DNA of 6,421 nucleotides from Deltaproteobacteria bacterium (GTDB lineage: Bacteria > Desulfobacterota > Binatia > UBA9968): NCBI GenBank assembly GCA_016183075.1, contig JACPFH010000113.1:1-6421 (forward strand). Reading direction: 5' to 3'. Under the pieces are notes generated by a model. It saw only the letters and a program-made list of their open reading frames with translations, was not told the DNA's origin and ran no database searches. The stretch's first letter is position 1; every line of letters begins with the position of its first letter. Made by a program: the position numbers and the translations under genes. Below, in pieces: positions 5,467 to 6,421 of this stretch.

Positions 5467-5496
5467 ACTATAGACCTATAAGGTCTATGATGTCAA
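5467..5496 (-). promoter_or_regulatory. sigma70-type promoter of the mrp operon
   Basis: On the minus strand a perfect -35, TTGACA (5496-5491), is followed after 18 bases by TATAGT (5472-5467). Transcription would begin near 5460, giving a leader of about 20 bases that contains the AAAGGA ribosome site and leads to the GTG at 5439. The match strongly supports 5439 as the original mrp start. Confidence 0.72.
5470..5488. promoter_or_regulatory. 19-bp operator-like dyad in the mrp promoter
   Basis: ATAGACCT (5470-5477) and AGGTCTAT (5481-5488) form a perfect 8-base inverted repeat around a 3-base centre. The dyad fills the promoter spacer and overlaps the first three bases of the -10, the standard position for a repressor that excludes RNA polymerase. 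Shape and ATAG..CTAT ends recall Rrf2/IscR-type sites, fitting an Fe-S operon, but no regulator gene is in the window and the assignment is inference. Confidence 0.6.
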
Positions 5497-5562
5497 TAGA
5501 ACCGAAAAAACACACATTCGCTGCTTGGTTAGCCGAGAAACAACCATTCTAAGCCACCTCGC

Positions 5563-5591
5563 TTGAAGCCCTCAGGTCGCTTTGCTACAAT
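5563..5591 (+). promoter_or_regulatory. Candidate promoter for the lipoprotein genes, with long leader
   Basis: TTGAAG (5563-5568) and TACAAT (5586-5591) are 17 bases apart on the plus strand, predicting a start near 5598 and a leader of about 160 bases before the ATG at 5758. The leader (5598-5745) holds a GC-rich stretch at 5654-5683 that can fold (GAGG 5657-5660 with CCTC 5670-5673, or CCCC 5668-5671 with GGGG 5680-5683). No known riboswitch is recognised and no convincing gene is seen in it. Confidence 0.45.
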
Positions 5592-5757
5592 GCATTTGAT
5601 TTTTCTGCCTGGACGAGAAAAAGGGAGATAGGAGTCACCCGAACTGATAAAAACCGGAGGTTAGAGCCCCCTCGGGCCCGGGGATAAACATTTTCAACCA
5701 TGAAGTGTCTAAAGACCGGGCAAACTGAAATAGGCCGAAGAAAATGAAGGAGGAGTT

Positions 5758-6093
5758 ATGAGAGGCTTTTTAATTGGTTTTGCGGCCCTCGCGCTGGTGG
5801 CAGGCTCATTAAGCTGCTCGACGCCTCTAAGCACTAGAGAAAAAGGGGCGGGGATCGGAGCGCTCGGCGGCGCGGCCGCCGGCGGCATCATCGGCAGCGC
5901 CGTGGGCCGGCCGGGAGCCGGAGCGGCTATCGGGGGTCTCCTCGGCCTGGGCACGGGCGCCCGCATCGGCGACCAGATGCAAGGTCAGGAGCAGAGACAG
6001 CAGGAACAGCAACGGCAAATCGACCAGAACCAGGCCGAGCTTGAGCGGCAGCGAAGAGAGCTCGAGCGGCTGAGACGAGAGCGGGAGTATTAG
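5758..6093 (+). CDS. Glycine-zipper lipoprotein, copy 1
   Basis: This is a protein of 111 residues. Residues 1-19 form a signal peptide (MRGFLIGFAALALVAG core) ending at C20, a likely lipidation cysteine, although the -3 residue is Ser rather than the usual Leu. Residues 30-72 form a glycine-zipper segment (GAGIGALGGAAAGGIIGSAVG, then GAGAAIGGLLGLGTGARIGD), the pattern of YMGG/Gly-zipper 2TM proteins that insert in or associate with the outer membrane. Residues 75-111 are a Gln/Glu/Arg-rich coiled coil (EQRQQEQQRQI ... ELERQRRELERLRRERE). The start is fixed by AAGGAGGAG 2 bases before ATG 5758. Specific function is unknown; related SlyB/OmpA-like zipper proteins support envelope integrity. 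It is followed 27 bases later, in the same frame, by a paralogue, and transcription diverges from the mrp operon. Confidence 0.85.
   Translation: MRGFLIGFAALALVAGSLSCSTPLSTREKGAGIGALGGAAAGGIIGSAVGRPGAGAAIGGLLGLGTGARIGDQMQGQEQRQQEQQRQIDQNQAELERQRRELERLRREREY
5854..5921 (+). repeat. Direct repeat, zipper-coding segment (copy 1)
   Basis: These 68 bases recur at 6232-6299, a shift of 378 bases, with only two differences, both at third codon positions. The last 38 or so bases are identical. They encode IGALGGAAAGGIIGSAVGR and the following PGAG in both lipoprotein genes. Confidence 0.85.
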
Positions 6094-6120
6094 GTCCCAG
6101 AAGTTTTTCACGCGTCGACG

Positions 6121-6421
6121 ATGATGCCCAACATTTCCGTGCTTCCGGGCTTGTGCTGCATCTTTAGTTTTGCTTTGGCCCTCGCGGGCGGCTGTTCCGC
6201 TCCGCTTACCACCCGCGAGAAAGCCGCCGGCATCGGAGCGCTCGGCGGCGCCGCCGCCGGAGGCATCATCGGCAGCGCCGTGGGCCGGCCGGGAGCCGGC
6301 GCCGCAATCGGTGGCGCCCTCGGGCTCGGCTCCGGCGCCCTCATCGGCGATCAGCTCCAAGGGCGCGAGCAGCGCCAGCAGGAACAGCAGGCGAAAATTG
6401 AACAGCAGCGCTCCGAGATCA
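6121..6421 (+). CDS. Glycine-zipper lipoprotein, copy 2 (partial, runs off the window)
   Basis: One hundred codons are present and the 3' end is beyond the window. Residues 1-24 form a signal peptide with a hydrophobic core (LCCIFSFALALAGG) and a likely lipidated C25; the -3 residue is Ala. After the cysteine both copies share CSxPLxTREK. The zipper (about 36-78) is nearly identical to copy 1 (IGALGGAAAGGIIGSAVGR, then GAGAAIGGALGLGSGALIGD). A Gln-rich coiled coil begins at about 82 (EQRQQEQQAKIEQQRSE). ATG 6121 (or the adjacent 6124) is the only suitable start after the stop at 6091, but no good Shine-Dalgarno precedes it, so it may depend on read-on from copy 1. The signal peptides have diverged far more than the zippers. 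Confidence 0.82.
   Translation, partial: MMPNISVLPGLCCIFSFALALAGGCSAPLTTREKAAGIGALGGAAAGGIIGSAVGRPGAGAAIGGALGLGSGALIGDQLQGREQRQQEQQAKIEQQRSEI
6232..6299 (+). repeat. Direct repeat, zipper-coding segment (copy 2)
   Basis: This is the partner of 5854-5921 with 66 of 68 bases the same. Identity falls off on both sides within the same two genes. Confidence 0.85.

Noticed and set aside
5654..5683. Riboswitch or intrinsic terminator in the lipoprotein leader
   Set aside because: Stems are short (4 bases) or mismatched, no U tract follows, and no known riboswitch consensus is recognised.
5827..6360. Long minus-strand open frame across both lipoprotein genes
   Set aside because: It is the antisense shadow of the Gly/Ala-rich duplicated zipper codons and has no ribosome site or domain.

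Overview
The window is GC-rich chromosomal DNA of a Gram-negative bacterium. The evidence is two signal-peptide-bearing glycine-zipper lipoproteins, an Mrp/ApbC-type Fe-S carrier locus, a Memo-family gene and sigma70-like promoters. Gene content and style resemble uncultivated soil or subsurface lineages (Deltaproteobacteria/Binatota/Rokubacteria-like), but the lineage is inference and cannot be fixed from this sequence.

Layout. (1) 1-197: non-coding leader with a short-period array of TTGAAC/GTTCAA units. (2) 198-956 (+): a classical short-chain dehydrogenase/reductase. (3) 1041-1594 (-): a complete VapBC toxin-antitoxin pair with a 4-base stop/start overlap. (4) 1718-2342 (+): a second toxin-antitoxin module, an AbrB/MazE-fold antitoxin followed by a RelE-like toxin whose homology stops abruptly near 2219. 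At the same point the opposite strand starts to read like the N-terminus of a cyclic-nucleotide-binding-domain protein, so this looks like a rearrangement junction that cut two genes. (5) 2385-5439 (-): an apparent operon in the order mrp, DUF971 gene, DUF59/MIP18 gene, Memo-like (AmmeMemoRadiSam B) gene. (6) 5563-6421 (+): a divergent promoter and two tandem, recently duplicated glycine-zipper lipoprotein genes, the second running off the window.

How the parts work together. The minus-strand operon carries two Fe-S cluster assembly/carrier functions (Mrp ATPase and a DUF59 protein), a DUF971 protein with two CPCxxC motifs, and a putative metal-binding Memo protein. It is preceded by a near-consensus promoter (TTGACA, 18-bp spacer, TATAGT) whose spacer and -10 are overlaid by a 19-bp dyad, a plausible repressor operator, perhaps of an Rrf2/IscR-type Fe-S regulator. 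The N-terminal DUF59 domain of Mrp is broken: its first 25 codons are in one frame and the rest of the protein in another, with about a dozen family-typical residues missing between them, consistent with a frame-shifting deletion. The stretch between the SDR and the Memo gene is an accessory patch holding two toxin-antitoxin modules.

Most notable: the interrupted mrp 5' end, the operator-like dyad in its promoter, and the double-truncation junction at about 2219. No clear new biological system was found; the operon combination and the junction are the best leads.
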